From positions 1 to 43,895 of IMG/VR virus record IMGVR_UViG_3300030339_002069: a DNA stretch of 43,895 nucleotides. The stretch is one strand, 5' to 3'. This DNA comes from a virus. Below the pieces are notes generated by a model. The model made no database searches, was not told where the DNA came from, and saw only the letters and a list, made by a program, of their open reading frames with translations. Positions within the stretch are counted from its first letter, which is position 1, and every line of letters begins with the position of its first letter. This document shows positions 7,388 to 14,917 of this stretch, in pieces. Both the position numbers and the translations under genes were made by a program.

Positions 7388-7645
7388 ATGTATAACTTTA
7401 AATATGGCAGAAAAATGAGACAAAAGTTATTTATAATGGCAACTAAAGGCAAAATAGAAATATGTATAGAACTAAATGTAATAGAAGAAACAAGCAAAAT
7501 AAACTGGATTGTAAACAGAACAAACGGTAACGACAACTTTATAAATACTCTAGGAACTAAACAAGATGCAGAATTAATACAACAAGCTGAGGAATTTGCA
7601 AAGGGATTAAAACAATATACAGAGATAATTGAAAAGTATAACTAG
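7388..7645 (+). CDS. Small hypothetical protein, 85 aa
   Basis: AAGGAGATG precedes the ATG. A basic N-terminus (YGRKMRQK) is followed by a beta-strand-rich middle and a C-terminal helix. It is a monocistronic unit between the promoter at 7288 and the terminator at 7645, whose stem overlaps the stop codon. Codons ending in C (AAC, GAC) are commoner than in its neighbours. No family recognised. Confidence 0.75.
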   Translation: MYNFKYGRKMRQKLFIMATKGKIEICIELNVIEETSKINWIVNRTNGNDNFINTLGTKQDAELIQQAEEFAKGLKQYTEIIEKYN

Positions 7646-7674
7646 GAATTATAGTAATTATAGTTCCTTTTCTT
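7645..7674 (+). terminator. Terminator overlapping the stop codon of 7388-7645
   Basis: GGAATTATA (7645-7653) pairs with TATAGTTCC (7659-7667) with one wobble, then TTTTCTT. This GGAA...TTCC-T-rich form recurs at 9786, 10755 and 11433. Confidence 0.8.
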
Positions 7675-7742
7675 ATGTCATTAAATAACGCTCACATAAC
7701 AAAAAAAACAAACACATTGATAACTAACACTACAATAAACTT

Positions 7743-7765
7743 AAACACGCTTAAAACGTCTAATA
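7743..7765 (+). repeat. Dispersed 23-bp intergenic repeat, copy 1
   Basis: Starts AAACACGCTTAAAACGTCTA; the copy at 22366-22388 matches it at 21 of 23 positions, and a shorter piece (CTTTAAAACGTCTA) is at about 9448-9461. The 486-base gap 7646-8131 otherwise holds the terminator at 7645, AT-rich DNA with no usable frame, and the promoter at 8034-8074. Confidence 0.5.
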
Positions 7766-8033
7766 ACGTGATTGTAAAGTAATATAGTATGAGTAATAAA
7801 CTTTTTATAATCTATAATTAGTAACAGATATCTAAATCAATATAAACTAAACAATTATATAATATTTATACATTTTAAATTAATAATATACATTTATTAT
7901 TATCAATTAATAAAAATATACTGTTTAAAACAAGTAAATAACTTATTCATATTATCAAGTGAGACAGTCCTAACTTGGAAAATATTCATTTTTTATGCAA
8001 TATACAATAAATTTAAATAAACTAAGAAGTATA

Positions 8034-8074
8034 TTAAAATATAACTTGAACTATATAAAGTATAGATGTATAAT
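8034..8074 (+). promoter_or_regulatory. TTAAAA-class promoter for 8132-8833
   Basis: TTAAAA at 8034-8039, -35 TTGAAC at 8046-8051 (12 bp later), 17-bp spacer, -10 TATAAT at 8069-8074. The leader carries AATACATAAA at about 8090-8099. Confidence 0.75.
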
Positions 8075-8131
8075 ACAGAAAAGGTAGTAAATACATAAAG
8101 TTATCAAATTTATTATATAGGAGTGATTAGA

Positions 8132-8833
8132 ATGCAATGTGCAAAATGTGGAAGAGAAGTTAAATATCTATTTTATTTTGAGGGTATCGGATATGGTTCA
8201 GAATGTTTTAAAACTGTAACAGGAATGACAGTAGAAGAACATGAAAGTAATCAAAGAATCAAAAAGGAAAAACAAACTAAAGAAGAATTTATATTAAATA
8301 ATCCAATTATATATGTTTGCATAGATAAAGATTCTTATAATAAAAAAGATAGTTTAAAAGCTAACAAATTTCAATATCATTATAAATGGTGGATAGGATT
8401 TAATATAGAAGGATTAGAGGAATTAGAATTTTTACAATTTAGTACAGAAGAATATTTTCAAGGTTGGGGATATTGTTATAGTTCAAAAACTGCTTATGAG
8501 TTTTTAGCATCTTATGAAGAAGATGAAAAAAGTTTATATAGAGAAATAGAAACAGAATTAAAAAAGAAAGATACTAGCAACTGGATAGGACAAGAAAAAG
8601 AAAAGGTACAATTAAAAGTTACACTTAATAAAATAACAGGATATAGCAACGATTTTGGATGGACTAATATATACATCTTTAAAGATGAAAATGATAATAC
8701 ATTAACTTGGAAAACTGCAAAAGATATGGAATGGGAAGAAGGACAAGAAATAGAAATAAAAGCAACAGTAAAAGCACATGAAGAATATGATTGTAAAAAA
8801 CAAACTAGCATATTAAGAGTAAAAGAAGTTTAA
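8132..8833 (+). CDS. Zinc-finger protein with C-terminal OB-like domain
   Basis: 233 aa from ATG 8132 (TAGGAGTGA ribosome binding site; the GTG at 8123 is inside it). Residues 3-25 contain C-A-K-C-G...G-S-E-C-F, a short zinc-binding knuckle. Residues about 165-233 (KITGYSNDFG...WKTAKDMEWEEGQEIEIKATV...HEEYD) match the small beta-barrel tail found in many phage DNA-metabolism proteins: a turn, W-x-T, then I-K-A-T-V-K-A-H-E-E-Y. A nucleic-acid-binding role is likely. Monocistronic, with a strong terminator at 8839. Confidence 0.75.
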   Translation: MQCAKCGREVKYLFYFEGIGYGSECFKTVTGMTVEEHESNQRIKKEKQTKEEFILNNPIIYVCIDKDSYNKKDSLKANKFQYHYKWWIGFNIEGLEELEFLQFSTEEYFQGWGYCYSSKTAYEFLASYEEDEKSLYREIETELKKKDTSNWIGQEKEKVQLKVTLNKITGYSNDFGWTNIYIFKDENDNTLTWKTAKDMEWEEGQEIEIKATVKAHEEYDCKKQTSILRVKEV

Positions 8834-8838
8834 CAATT

Positions 8839-8864
8839 AAAGGTGGTAATCAATCCACCTTTTT
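8839..8864 (+). terminator. Strong terminator after 8132-8833
   Basis: AAAGGTGG (8839-8846), loop TAATCAAT, CCACCTTT (8855-8862), continuing into a T-run. It starts 5 bases after the stop codon. Confidence 0.9.
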
Positions 8865-8871
8865 AAAATAG

Positions 8872-8881
8872 ATGGTATAAT
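8872..8881 (+). promoter_or_regulatory. Extended -10 promoter for 8906-9427
   Basis: TG-G-TATAAT (8873-8881) directly after the preceding terminator, with no recognisable -35. It is the only promoter candidate for the next gene. Confidence 0.45.
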
Positions 8882-8905
8882 AATATAAAAAATGAGGGGG
8901 TATAA

Positions 8906-9427
8906 ATGGAAATAGATTTAATTAGAATAAATTTACCTAGGAATTTAAAATCTATGTACTCTGATGGAGCTAAAGAAAAAGATAAGGAATTATTACAGGA
9001 ATACATAGATGCGTTAACAGATGAAGAGATAATAATATTTAATGAGATTAAGAATGATTTAAAATATAGCAGAATTAAGAATAACATAACTCATAATTCA
9101 ATACAATTAATGCTAAAAGTATATGATAATACTAGTATAAAAACTTTTCCATATATTAATAAAATAGCTTGTAAAAATTGGTCAATCGGAGATGGTACTT
9201 TTGCTTTTTCTCTTTACTTATTAGATAAAAGTGAACTTAGAGATAGAATATATAGTAGTTTTAGAGTTAAGGATTGTTTATTAAAAAAATATAGTTTTGA
9301 TGTACAAGAGGTATTTAGTTCAATAAATGATATAGAAATATTTTTAAAAAGAAAGTATTTAATATACATTACTACAATACGTCCACAATCAATTCTAAAG
9401 CACTTTAATAATATAAACGACAACTAA
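8906..9427 (+). CDS. Hypothetical protein, 173 aa
   Basis: GAGGGGGT lies 6 bases before the ATG. The protein is soluble and largely helical with a Lys/Asp/Glu-rich N-terminal half, ending in Asn/Asp repeats. No family recognised. It forms a single-gene unit between the extended -10 at 8872 and the next promoter at 9482; no clear terminator is seen. Confidence 0.75.
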   Translation: MEIDLIRINLPRNLKSMYSDGAKEKDKELLQEYIDALTDEEIIIFNEIKNDLKYSRIKNNITHNSIQLMLKVYDNTSIKTFPYINKIACKNWSIGDGTFAFSLYLLDKSELRDRIYSSFRVKDCLLKKYSFDVQEVFSSINDIEIFLKRKYLIYITTIRPQSILKHFNNINDN

Positions 9428-9481
9428 TACTACTAAACAATTACAACCTTTAAAACGTCTAAAATTAAATTAGATAATATG

Positions 9482-9522
9482 TTAAAGAAACTATTGACAT
9501 ATATAAAACATAAGAGTAATAT
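9482..9522 (+). promoter_or_regulatory. TTAAA-class promoter for 9575-9787
   Basis: TTAAA at 9482-9486, -35 TTGACA at 9494-9499 (12 bp later), 17-bp spacer, -10 TAATAT at 9517-9522. The leader reads GATACATAAA at about 9533-9542. Confidence 0.8.
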
Positions 9523-9574
9523 AATAATTAACAGATACATAAATATTTAAATTATTAAAAGGGAGTTGGAATTT

Positions 9575-9787
9575 ATGAAAATTGAAGAATTAAAAATGAA
9601 TAAAACAGAATTAAATGATACTTTGGAAGGTGTAATTGATAACTTAAGTGAGGATAATATAAGAGATTGGTTAAAATGGATGATTAACACACAAAGTAAA
9701 GGAACAAAAGAAACTATGTTGAAATATTGGAATAATACAGAAGAATTAAAAAGAGGTTTAGAATATAGTGGAATTATAGAAAGTTAG
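9575..9787 (+). CDS. Small helical protein, paralogue of 10850-11212
   Basis: 70 aa from ATG 9575 (GGGAGTTGG ribosome binding site). Residues about 18-55 align with the start of the 10850-11212 product over I-D-N-L...LKWM-x-NTQS-x-x-TKE-x-MLKY. It represents that domain alone with a short tail. Function unknown. Its own promoter (9482) and terminator (9786) make it an independent unit. Confidence 0.75.
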   Translation: MKIEELKMNKTELNDTLEGVIDNLSEDNIRDWLKWMINTQSKGTKETMLKYWNNTEELKRGLEYSGIIES

Positions 9788-9817
9788 GAACTACAAAAAA
9801 TAGTTCCTTTTCTTTTT
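9786..9817 (+). terminator. Terminator overlapping the stop of 9575-9787
   Basis: AGGAACTA (9786-9793) pairs perfectly with TAGTTCCT (9801-9808), followed by TTTCTTTTT. Confidence 0.9.
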
Positions 9818-9905
9818 AATATAATTATATATAGTATTTAATACCGTATTAAAGAGTAGATAAAACTGTAATTTTATACGCTTTAAAAGTAAATTAAGAA
9901 ATATA

Positions 9906-9955
9906 TTAAATTACTAATATAAATGTATTGACTTGTAATGTCATAGTGGTATACT
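9906..9955 (+). promoter_or_regulatory. TTAAA-class promoter for 9999-10355
   Basis: TTAAA at 9906-9910, -35 TTGACT at 9928-9933 (22 bp later), 16-bp spacer, -10 TATACT at 9950-9955 with an upstream TGG (extended -10). Confidence 0.75.
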
Positions 9956-9998
9956 AATATTAATAAAAGAATTATATTATATAAAAGGGGTGCTGAAT

Positions 9999-10355
9999 AT
10001 GAAAAATGAATGGACTTTAGTGACTAAAGAAGCTTTTCAAGAATTTAACAAAAAGAACTTTTTAGCAATAGTTAATCATAGAAAAGATTTTAAATTTTAT
10101 GGAAATGCAAGTCATATAGCTTTATCAAAAATGAATATTAAAACTAAAGAATATTATATAATTAGTAGTAGAATAGAAACTCCAATAAAAGAAGAAAGAT
10201 TCTTTTATGAAATAGAAGTAGAAAATTTAAAAAATGGTAATATATTTTTAACTAAAGATGATGCTTATGGAATTAATGAAATAGAAGCATATAAAGTAAT
10301 GTGTGAAGAAAACTTAAAACTAGATTTTGAAGTATTAAATGCAAAAGTAATTTAA
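9999..10355 (+). CDS. Hypothetical protein, 118 aa
   Basis: ATG 9999 follows AAAGGGGTG; the in-frame GTG at 9990 belongs to the ribosome binding site. A mixed alpha/beta protein with a Lys-rich first third. No family recognised. Single-gene unit with its own promoter and terminator. Confidence 0.75.
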   Translation: MKNEWTLVTKEAFQEFNKKNFLAIVNHRKDFKFYGNASHIALSKMNIKTKEYYIISSRIETPIKEERFFYEIEVENLKNGNIFLTKDDAYGINEIEAYKVMCEENLKLDFEVLNAKVI

Positions 10356-10384
10356 GGATATATTAAAAGTATATTCTTTTTCTA
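10354..10384 (+). terminator. Terminator after 9999-10355
   Basis: AAGGATATA (10354-10362) pairs with TATATTCTT (10370-10378) with one wobble, followed by a T-rich run. Confidence 0.6.
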
Positions 10385-10420
10385 TATTAATTAAATAACA
10401 TATTAAATCACAAATAAAAC

Positions 10421-10531
10421 GTAATACTAAGATAAACAGAGTAAAACGGAGTATATTAAAGATAACTATTACTTTAATTGATTATATAGTTAAATTTGCC
10501 TGTTTTAAAGTTGTTAGTAGTTTGATATACT
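10421..10531 (+). promoter_or_regulatory. Block-type promoter for 10595-10756
   Basis: Copy of the conserved promoter block: GTAATACTAAG...CAGAGTAAAACGGAG...ATTAAAG...TATATAGTTAAATTTG, TTGCCT at 10496-10501, 24 bp, then TATACT at 10526-10531 with TGA before it. GATACATAAA follows at about 10546. An ACATATTAAA element lies further upstream (about 10399). Confidence 0.7.
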
Positions 10532-10594
10532 AAATACATAGAAGAGATACATAAAAGCAAAATAAATTAAAAGAAATAAAGGAGTATGATAATT

Positions 10595-10756
10595 ATGAAA
10601 ATTATAAAAGTTGAAAAGAAAAATGATGATGAATATTTAGTAAGATTTGAAGGTGGAAATGTAGCCTTTTGGGGAAAAGATTTTATGAAAGATAAAATGA
10701 GAAAAGAAGAAGATACAAACAATTGGATAGAAATGTTTAATGCATTCAATAGTTAA
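10595..10756 (+). CDS. Small hypothetical protein, 53 aa
   Basis: AAAGGAGTATGATAATT precedes ATG 10595, the same leader string that precedes 10850. The product is a basic/acidic mixed small domain (MKIIKVEKKNDDEYLVRF start) with an F-x-G-G-x-V-A-F-W-G turn, probably a compact beta sheet plus helix. Terminator stem at 10755 overlaps the stop codon. No family recognised. Confidence 0.7.
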   Translation: MKIIKVEKKNDDEYLVRFEGGNVAFWGKDFMKDKMRKEEDTNNWIEMFNAFNS

Positions 10757-10785
10757 GGAATTGTAGAAAACAGTTCCTTTCCTTT
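10755..10785 (+). terminator. Terminator after 10595-10756
   Basis: AAGGAATTG (10755-10763) pairs with CAGTTCCTT (10771-10779) with one wobble, then TCCTTT. Confidence 0.75.
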
Positions 10786-10849
10786 AAACTTTCAATAAAA
10801 TCTTTAATTTATCACAATTTAAAAACATATTAAAAGGAGTATGATAATT

Positions 10850-11212
10850 ATGAATAAAGAATTAAACAAGATTATAGATAATTTAGACAAAGAGAGAATG
10901 CAGGACTTACTTAAATGGATGGTAAATACACAAAGTGAAGAAACTAAAGAAAACATGTTAAAATATTTCAAAAATAATGAAAAATCAGATTTAATTTTTA
11001 TTAAAAACATTTTAGAAATTGATGTTGATGGACTAAAAGGAATTAATCATTATACTATAAAAGCAATGTATAATAAAATAGATGGAGAAGGCTACGCAAC
11101 GCTAGTGCATAAGTTAATTGATGAAGTTGATTATACATGGAATAATATAGAACGTGACGGAGGAATTGCACAAGTTAATAGAGATTTTAAAGAAACTTAT
11201 GGATTGGAATAA
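10850..11212 (+). CDS. Hypothetical protein, paralogue of 9575-9787 with extra domain
   Basis: 120 aa from ATG 10850 (AAAAGGAGTATGATAATT leader). Residues 6-44 match the 70-aa protein at 9575-9787 (IIDNL...LLKWMVNTQS-x-x-TKENMLKY). About 75 residues of new sequence follow, predicted helical, beginning after SDLIFIKN. No promoter stands between the terminator at 10755 and this gene, so some readthrough or a promoter in the ACATATTAAA stretch at about 10826 is needed. Function unknown. Confidence 0.75.
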   Translation: MNKELNKIIDNLDKERMQDLLKWMVNTQSEETKENMLKYFKNNEKSDLIFIKNILEIDVDGLKGINHYTIKAMYNKIDGEGYATLVHKLIDEVDYTWNNIERDGGIAQVNRDFKETYGLE

Positions 11213-11232
11213 ATTAGAAAGGAATTGATATT

Positions 11233-11415
11233 ATGAATATAAGACAAAAATTACTTTACAGTTTTGCGAAATGGGATTATAGATATAATAAAAAGTACTT
11301 TAATACTAAAAAGACTTTTAAACGTAGCTATTTGTTTACAAAATTGAATTATATACATATTAGTGATGAAGAAATAAAAAGTATATTAGAATGTAGAAGA
11401 GAAAAATGTTTATAA
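11233..11415 (+). CDS. Small basic hypothetical protein, 60 aa
   Basis: GAAAGGAATTG precedes the ATG, 20 bases after the previous stop, so it is co-transcribed with 10850-11212. It is very basic (many Lys/Arg, Tyr-rich) with C-R-R-E-K-C at the end, which suits nucleic-acid binding. No family recognised. A terminator follows. Confidence 0.7.
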   Translation: MNIRQKLLYSFAKWDYRYNKKYFNTKKTFKRSYLFTKLNYIHISDEEIKSILECRREKCL

Positions 11416-11432
11416 ATATTATTAAACCACAT

Positions 11433-11457
11433 AAGGAGCTTGAAAGAGTTCCTTTTT
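11433..11457 (+). terminator. Terminator after 11233-11415
   Basis: AAGGAGCT (11433-11440) pairs with AGTTCCTT (11447-11454) with one wobble, then T-run. Downstream, 11458-11656 has no usable frame; it holds an inverted repeat around 11526-11549 (GGTATTACAT/ATGTAACC) with an internal TGTTATAAT. Confidence 0.75.
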
Positions 11458-11656
11458 AACGTCCATAATCAAAAACCTAGAATAACACTCTAAATCATTT
11501 AAAACCTCATACAAGCCATAAGAACGGTATTACATGTTATAATGTAACCATCTAATAAAACTATATATAATAAAGTACCTTAACTAGTATACAACAGGGA
11601 TAAACCCACATCAGAATAACAATATAAAATAAACTATAAAACATATTAAAATAACA

Positions 11657-11766
11657 ATAAACTAAGAAAAGCGGAGCAAATGGAAGGTATTTTAAGCTAG
11701 TATTATTATAATATGTTATTATAGCGTTATTTGGTTGTTTTCTAATGTTGGTATTGATGGTATATT
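11657..11766 (+). promoter_or_regulatory. Block-type promoter for 11822-12401
   Basis: Third copy of the block, the most diverged: AAACTAAGAAAAGCGGAGCAAA...TTTAAG...GTTATTTGG, TTGGTT at 11731-11736, 24 bp, TATATT at 11761-11766 preceded by TGG. ACATATTAAAATAA lies upstream at 11641. The leader has GATACAAACACAAATAAC. Confidence 0.65.
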
Positions 11767-11821
11767 TAATACATGGAAGAGATACAAACACAAATAACAA
11801 ATTAAAAGGAGATGTATTAAT

Positions 11822-12019
11822 ATGACAACATATGTAAGAGATATAATAAACGCAATGAGAGAAAACGCAACTAAAGTAATAATGGTAGCAATTAACAAAT
11901 TATCTGAAATGGATATCGAATTACTAAAAGAATGTGAAAAGTTATATAATGCAACAATCAAATATGCAACAGAATACGATTTATTTACAACTGATAATAA
12001 TGCAGTAGTAATTGCTTAA
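11822..12019 (+). CDS. Small hypothetical protein, 65 aa, paralogue of 14567-14767
   Basis: AAAAGGAGATG precedes the ATG. It aligns end to end with the 66-aa product of 14567-14767: Tyr near residue 4, Ile-rich helix, L-x-x-x-x-I, T-x-x-D-x-x-x-x-x-D-x-N-x-x-V-I at the C-terminus. Both are single small domains with unknown function. Likely cotranscribed with 12075-12401. Confidence 0.75.
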   Translation: MTTYVRDIINAMRENATKVIMVAINKLSEMDIELLKECEKLYNATIKYATEYDLFTTDNNAVVIA

Positions 12020-12074
12020 ATATATAATGAATTAGAATAATAGTAAAAATATAAATTAAAAGGGGATATGTAAA

Positions 12075-12401
12075 ATGTTAGAAAAATTATTAATGGAAAC
12101 TTTAAATATTAAAACTAGAAAAGAAATAAACTCAGATAGAATAAGACCACTAGACTTAAATTCAGAATGTGACTTAGCTTATATAAGATGTCAATTTAAA
12201 AGATTTATAGCTAGAAATAAAACAGTAAATACAATTAAAGCATATTACACTTGGGATAATGCTTATACTATTACTAGAGAGTCATTCGTAAAAGGTTGGG
12301 AAGGGTTAGAAGGAAGAGAAAATATAATTAAATCTCTAAGAACTGCAATAATGGAATCTAAATCAGAAGGAACACCAGTATTTTCAATTAAAATTAGCTA
12401 A
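12075..12401 (+). CDS. Hypothetical protein, 108 aa
   Basis: AAAAGGGGATA precedes ATG 12075. The sequence is basic in the middle (RCQFKRFIARNK) with aromatic residues and Arg-rich helices, suggesting RNA or DNA contact, but no family is recognised. Second gene of the 11822 unit. A hairpin (GAGTG 12415-12419 with CACTC 12430-12434) follows. Confidence 0.75.
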   Translation: MLEKLLMETLNIKTRKEINSDRIRPLDLNSECDLAYIRCQFKRFIARNKTVNTIKAYYTWDNAYTITRESFVKGWEGLEGRENIIKSLRTAIMESKSEGTPVFSIKIS

Positions 12402-12464
12402 TATGTAGGCTTGTGAGTGTTATTTCCAGCACTCAAATACAAATATATTAAGTTAAAAATAAAA

Positions 12465-12478
12465 GGCTTAAATAAGCC
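12465..12478 (+). other. Leader hairpin just upstream of the 12495 ribosome binding site
   Basis: GGCTT-AAAT-AAGCC (12465-12469 with 12474-12478) ends 4 bases before AAGGAGTG of the next gene, so it could influence ribosome access. The stem is short, hence the low confidence. Confidence 0.3.
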
Positions 12479-12494
12479 ATAAGGAGTGTTAAAA

Positions 12495-13067
12495 ATGAAA
12501 AAATTAAATTTAAAAATCGGTGAAAAATATACAGTACTAGAAACTATGGACTTATTACCAACTAGAATTTATGGAACTCTAAAAGGTTATTATTATAGTG
12601 ATTATGCACAACATAAAAATGCTTTATATATTTATATACAAAGACCAAGGTATAAAAAAGTAAACAGAATAGTATTAACAACAGATACGTTTTATATTTT
12701 CAAAGGAGAATTTAAAGAGTGTTGGAACAAAGAAGAAAATTTTAATGGTAATGCAAGAATGACAGAACTAAAAAGATTTACATATGACAATTTAAAAGAC
12801 AATGAAAATTTAGTATATAGTTTTCAAGGTAGAATAGATACATTTAGCATCAATAACGACTTTGAGGGACTAATAGACAATACGGGAGACTTTATATATA
12901 ACAACGGTATAAAGGTAAAAGAAGCATCTGAGAATGATAGTTATATTGATTATATTAGAACTTTATTAACTAGATGCAATGTCAACGACTTATTAAATTA
13001 TATTAAATTAGAAGGTTATACACTACTAGAAAACAGTATTAATAAGGCAGTAAAATATAACTGGTAA
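12495..13067 (+). CDS. Hypothetical protein, 190 aa
   Basis: ATG 12495 follows AAGGAGTGTT; the GTG at 12486 is part of that site. The N-terminal 90 residues look like a beta-rich small barrel (LKIGEKYTVLETM start), and the rest is helical. It has no Cys pair and no catalytic motif I recognise. It probably continues the 11822-12401 transcript and ends at the long hairpin at 13073-13118. Confidence 0.75.
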   Translation: MKKLNLKIGEKYTVLETMDLLPTRIYGTLKGYYYSDYAQHKNALYIYIQRPRYKKVNRIVLTTDTFYIFKGEFKECWNKEENFNGNARMTELKRFTYDNLKDNENLVYSFQGRIDTFSINNDFEGLIDNTGDFIYNNGIKVKEASENDSYIDYIRTLLTRCNVNDLLNYIKLEGYTLLENSINKAVKYNW

Positions 13068-13072
13068 ATAAT

Positions 13073-13118
13073 TTATATTGATATAGTTATCTAAAATAAG
13101 GTAGCTATATCAATATAA
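13073..13118 (+). terminator. Long 17-bp hairpin after 12495-13067
   Basis: TTATATTGATATAGTTA (13073-13089) pairs with TAGCTATATCAATATAA (13102-13118) with one mismatch. The stem is unusually long and the U-run is within the second arm. It could also be a regulatory palindrome. Confidence 0.6.
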
Positions 13119-13134
13119 AAAACTAAAAAATATA

Positions 13135-13176
13135 TTAAATAAACACTTGACGGAATTTTAAAATCTATGTTATAAT
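13135..13176 (+). promoter_or_regulatory. TTAAA-class promoter for 13228-14184
   Basis: TTAAA at 13135-13139, -35 TTGACG at 13147-13152 (12 bp later), 18-bp spacer, -10 TATAAT at 13171-13176. The leader has ATAACGAATTAAAACAAT. Confidence 0.8.
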
Positions 13177-13227
13177 TAGATAACGAATTAAAACAATACT
13201 AAATATAAAATAAAGGTGGTTTTCAAT

Positions 13228-13695
13228 ATGAAAGTAAATGAATTTTTAAATAAAATAGTAGAATCTTATAATAAGGAATTTCCAAATAGCAAAATAATTG
13301 CTCAACTACATAATAGCAGGGGAAAAAGTATATATATAAAATGTATGTTAGCAGGTAGTAAAGAAGAATTAAGTAACGGTTATATATATAATGATATGTT
13401 TTCAATAGTATTTTGGGGTCATAATTTACCAAATGATATTACATTAGAAAGTGAAATTCCTGAAAATTTAATACTAGAGTGTAGCGAAAAAAGTTATGTA
13501 ACAGTTCCAAACGATGTTTATATGTGCTATGGAAGAAGAAAGTTGAATTACAGAAAAACAACAGAAAGTGAAAAAATTATAAAATCATTAGATAACTTTT
13601 TCAAAAAATTAAAAATACAATTAAATGAGGATTTAGAAGAAAATAAAATACATGATAACTTCAAAGAATTATCAATAAACAAATTAAACAAATAG
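13228..13695 (+). CDS. Hypothetical protein, 155 aa
   Basis: ATG 13228 follows AAAGGTGGT; the longer GTG frame at 13216 starts within that site. Alpha/beta protein with a C-terminal Lys/Asn/Glu helix (about 115-155). No family recognised. First gene of a two-gene unit with 13750-14184. Confidence 0.75.
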   Translation: MKVNEFLNKIVESYNKEFPNSKIIAQLHNSRGKSIYIKCMLAGSKEELSNGYIYNDMFSIVFWGHNLPNDITLESEIPENLILECSEKSYVTVPNDVYMCYGRRKLNYRKTTESEKIIKSLDNFFKKLKIQLNEDLEENKIHDNFKELSINKLNK

Positions 13696-13749
13696 AAAAA
13701 TAAGGTTTGTGGTAATCCTTAAAACCACTAATAAAAAGGAGTTTTAAAA

Positions 13750-14184
13750 ATGAATAAATATTTAGAATTAAAAGAAAAACATTCAAAAGAGGTAAATATT
13801 TTTCCAATGATGTTTGCATTTAGTCAAAAACAATTTGATGAGGGTATGGAGAAACTTGGATTAAATAAAGATGATACAAAGCAAATAGTTTCAATTGGTG
13901 CTGGAGGATTTATTAAAAAAACTGATTCCGAACTACTCGATAAAATGTTTGAGGAACAAAGCAAAGAAAGAAAAGTAGCTATTGAGAATGATATTGACGG
14001 AACTAATTTCGTAAAAGATATGTTTAAATATGAATTAAATAATCACGAATATTGCTATACTAGAGGCACTCAAGATACTTTAAATGCTTTAGGCTATACC
14101 ATAGAGGAAATAAGAGCCGATAAGAAACTATTAAACGGTTTAAATCTAGCAATACAAGAGTGTAAAAATGAAGATAATGATTAA
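13750..14184 (+). CDS. DUF7659-like phage protein, 144 aa
   Basis: The sequence pattern KYLELKEKH...FPMMFAFS-x-KQFDEGMEKLGL...IGAGGFIKKTDS-E...F-E...I-x-x-D...MF-x-YEL-x-NHEYCYT is one I know from a widespread phage/prophage protein family of unknown function annotated as DUF7659. Length is normal for the family. AAAAAGGAGT precedes the ATG, and a strong terminator follows at 14194. Second gene of the unit from the 13135 promoter. Confidence 0.75.
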   Translation: MNKYLELKEKHSKEVNIFPMMFAFSQKQFDEGMEKLGLNKDDTKQIVSIGAGGFIKKTDSELLDKMFEEQSKERKVAIENDIDGTNFVKDMFKYELNNHEYCYTRGTQDTLNALGYTIEEIRADKKLLNGLNLAIQECKNEDND

Positions 14185-14193
14185 ATTAATTAT

Positions 14194-14226
14194 AGAGATA
14201 GCATAAAAAACTATCTCTTTCTTTAT
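14194..14226 (+). terminator. Terminator after 13750-14184
   Basis: AGAGATAG (14194-14201) pairs perfectly with CTATCTCT (14211-14218), then TTCTTT. Confidence 0.85.
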
Positions 14227-14268
14227 CTAAAAAACTATAAAATAAATTAGAGAAATAGTAAATATATA

Positions 14269-14297
14269 TTGACATTATATCTATAAAATGATAATAT
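14269..14297 (+). promoter_or_regulatory. Promoter for 14348-14767
   Basis: -35 TTGACA (14269-14274), 17-bp spacer, -10 TAATAT (14292-14297). The upstream element is degenerate here (AGTAAATATATA directly before the -35). Confidence 0.75.
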
Positions 14298-14347
14298 TAA
14301 ATTAATCCAATAACACATTAAAAAATAATTCAAAAGGTGGTAATGAT

Positions 14348-14521
14348 ATGGATACAATAAAAAATTTAACTGATATAGAATTAGTAAAAAAATATAAATT
14401 AGCTAGAGAAAACTTTTTAAATTCAATAGACGGAACACAAGAAGAGAAACAAACAGAAAATACATATTCTAAACTATCAGAAGAACTTAATAAAAGAAAT
14501 TTAGATTTAAGAGATTTTTAA
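14348..14521 (+). CDS. Small hypothetical protein, 57 aa
   Basis: AAAAGGTGGTAATGAT precedes ATG 14348. A single charged helical hairpin (MDTIKNLTDIELVKKY start; NKRNLDLRDF end) of a type common in small phage regulators. No family recognised. Co-transcribed with 14567-14767. Confidence 0.7.
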   Translation: MDTIKNLTDIELVKKYKLARENFLNSIDGTQEEKQTENTYSKLSEELNKRNLDLRDF

Positions 14522-14566
14522 TATGTAAATACTATTAGAATTAATAAAAGGGAGATAATACAATAA

Positions 14567-14767
14567 ATGCAATTATATGCAAATGAGATAGTTCAAACAA
14601 TTAAAGTTTGTAAAGAAACTACTATAGCAATAATTAAAAGTAGATTAACAGATGAAGAAATTAATATGATTGGAATTTTTGCAGTAGAATATAAAAAATC
14701 AATAATATTTGGAACTACTCATGATGTTATATTCAATAAAGATAGTAATATACTAGTCATTAAATAG
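14567..14767 (+). CDS. Small hypothetical protein, 66 aa, paralogue of 11822-12019
   Basis: Weak GGGAGATAA ribosome binding site. It aligns along its full length with 11822-12019 (see that entry); the C-terminal T-x-D-V-I-x-x-K-D-S-N-I-L-V-I block is best conserved. The function of both copies is unknown. The following gap (14768-14917) contains GCTTAGACGGTCAATTAAAG-type sequence resembling part of the block promoters but no clear -35/-10. Confidence 0.75.
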   Translation: MQLYANEIVQTIKVCKETTIAIIKSRLTDEEINMIGIFAVEYKKSIIFGTTHDVIFNKDSNILVIK

Positions 14768-14917
14768 CCTTAATCCAAGCTTTAAGCATAACAGGATAAC
14801 TATATTAGATTAACTTTATAAATGCTTAGACGGTCAATTAAAGCTATTTTATAAGCTAATAACGTATTAAAACATATAGGAATTTAGTAACTAAAATAAA
14901 AAATATGAGGTGATTCA

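Noticed and set aside
11561-11961. Two overlapping minus-strand open frames
   Set aside because: They run through the block promoter and the 11822 gene, lack ribosome binding sites and have low-complexity hydrophobic translations.
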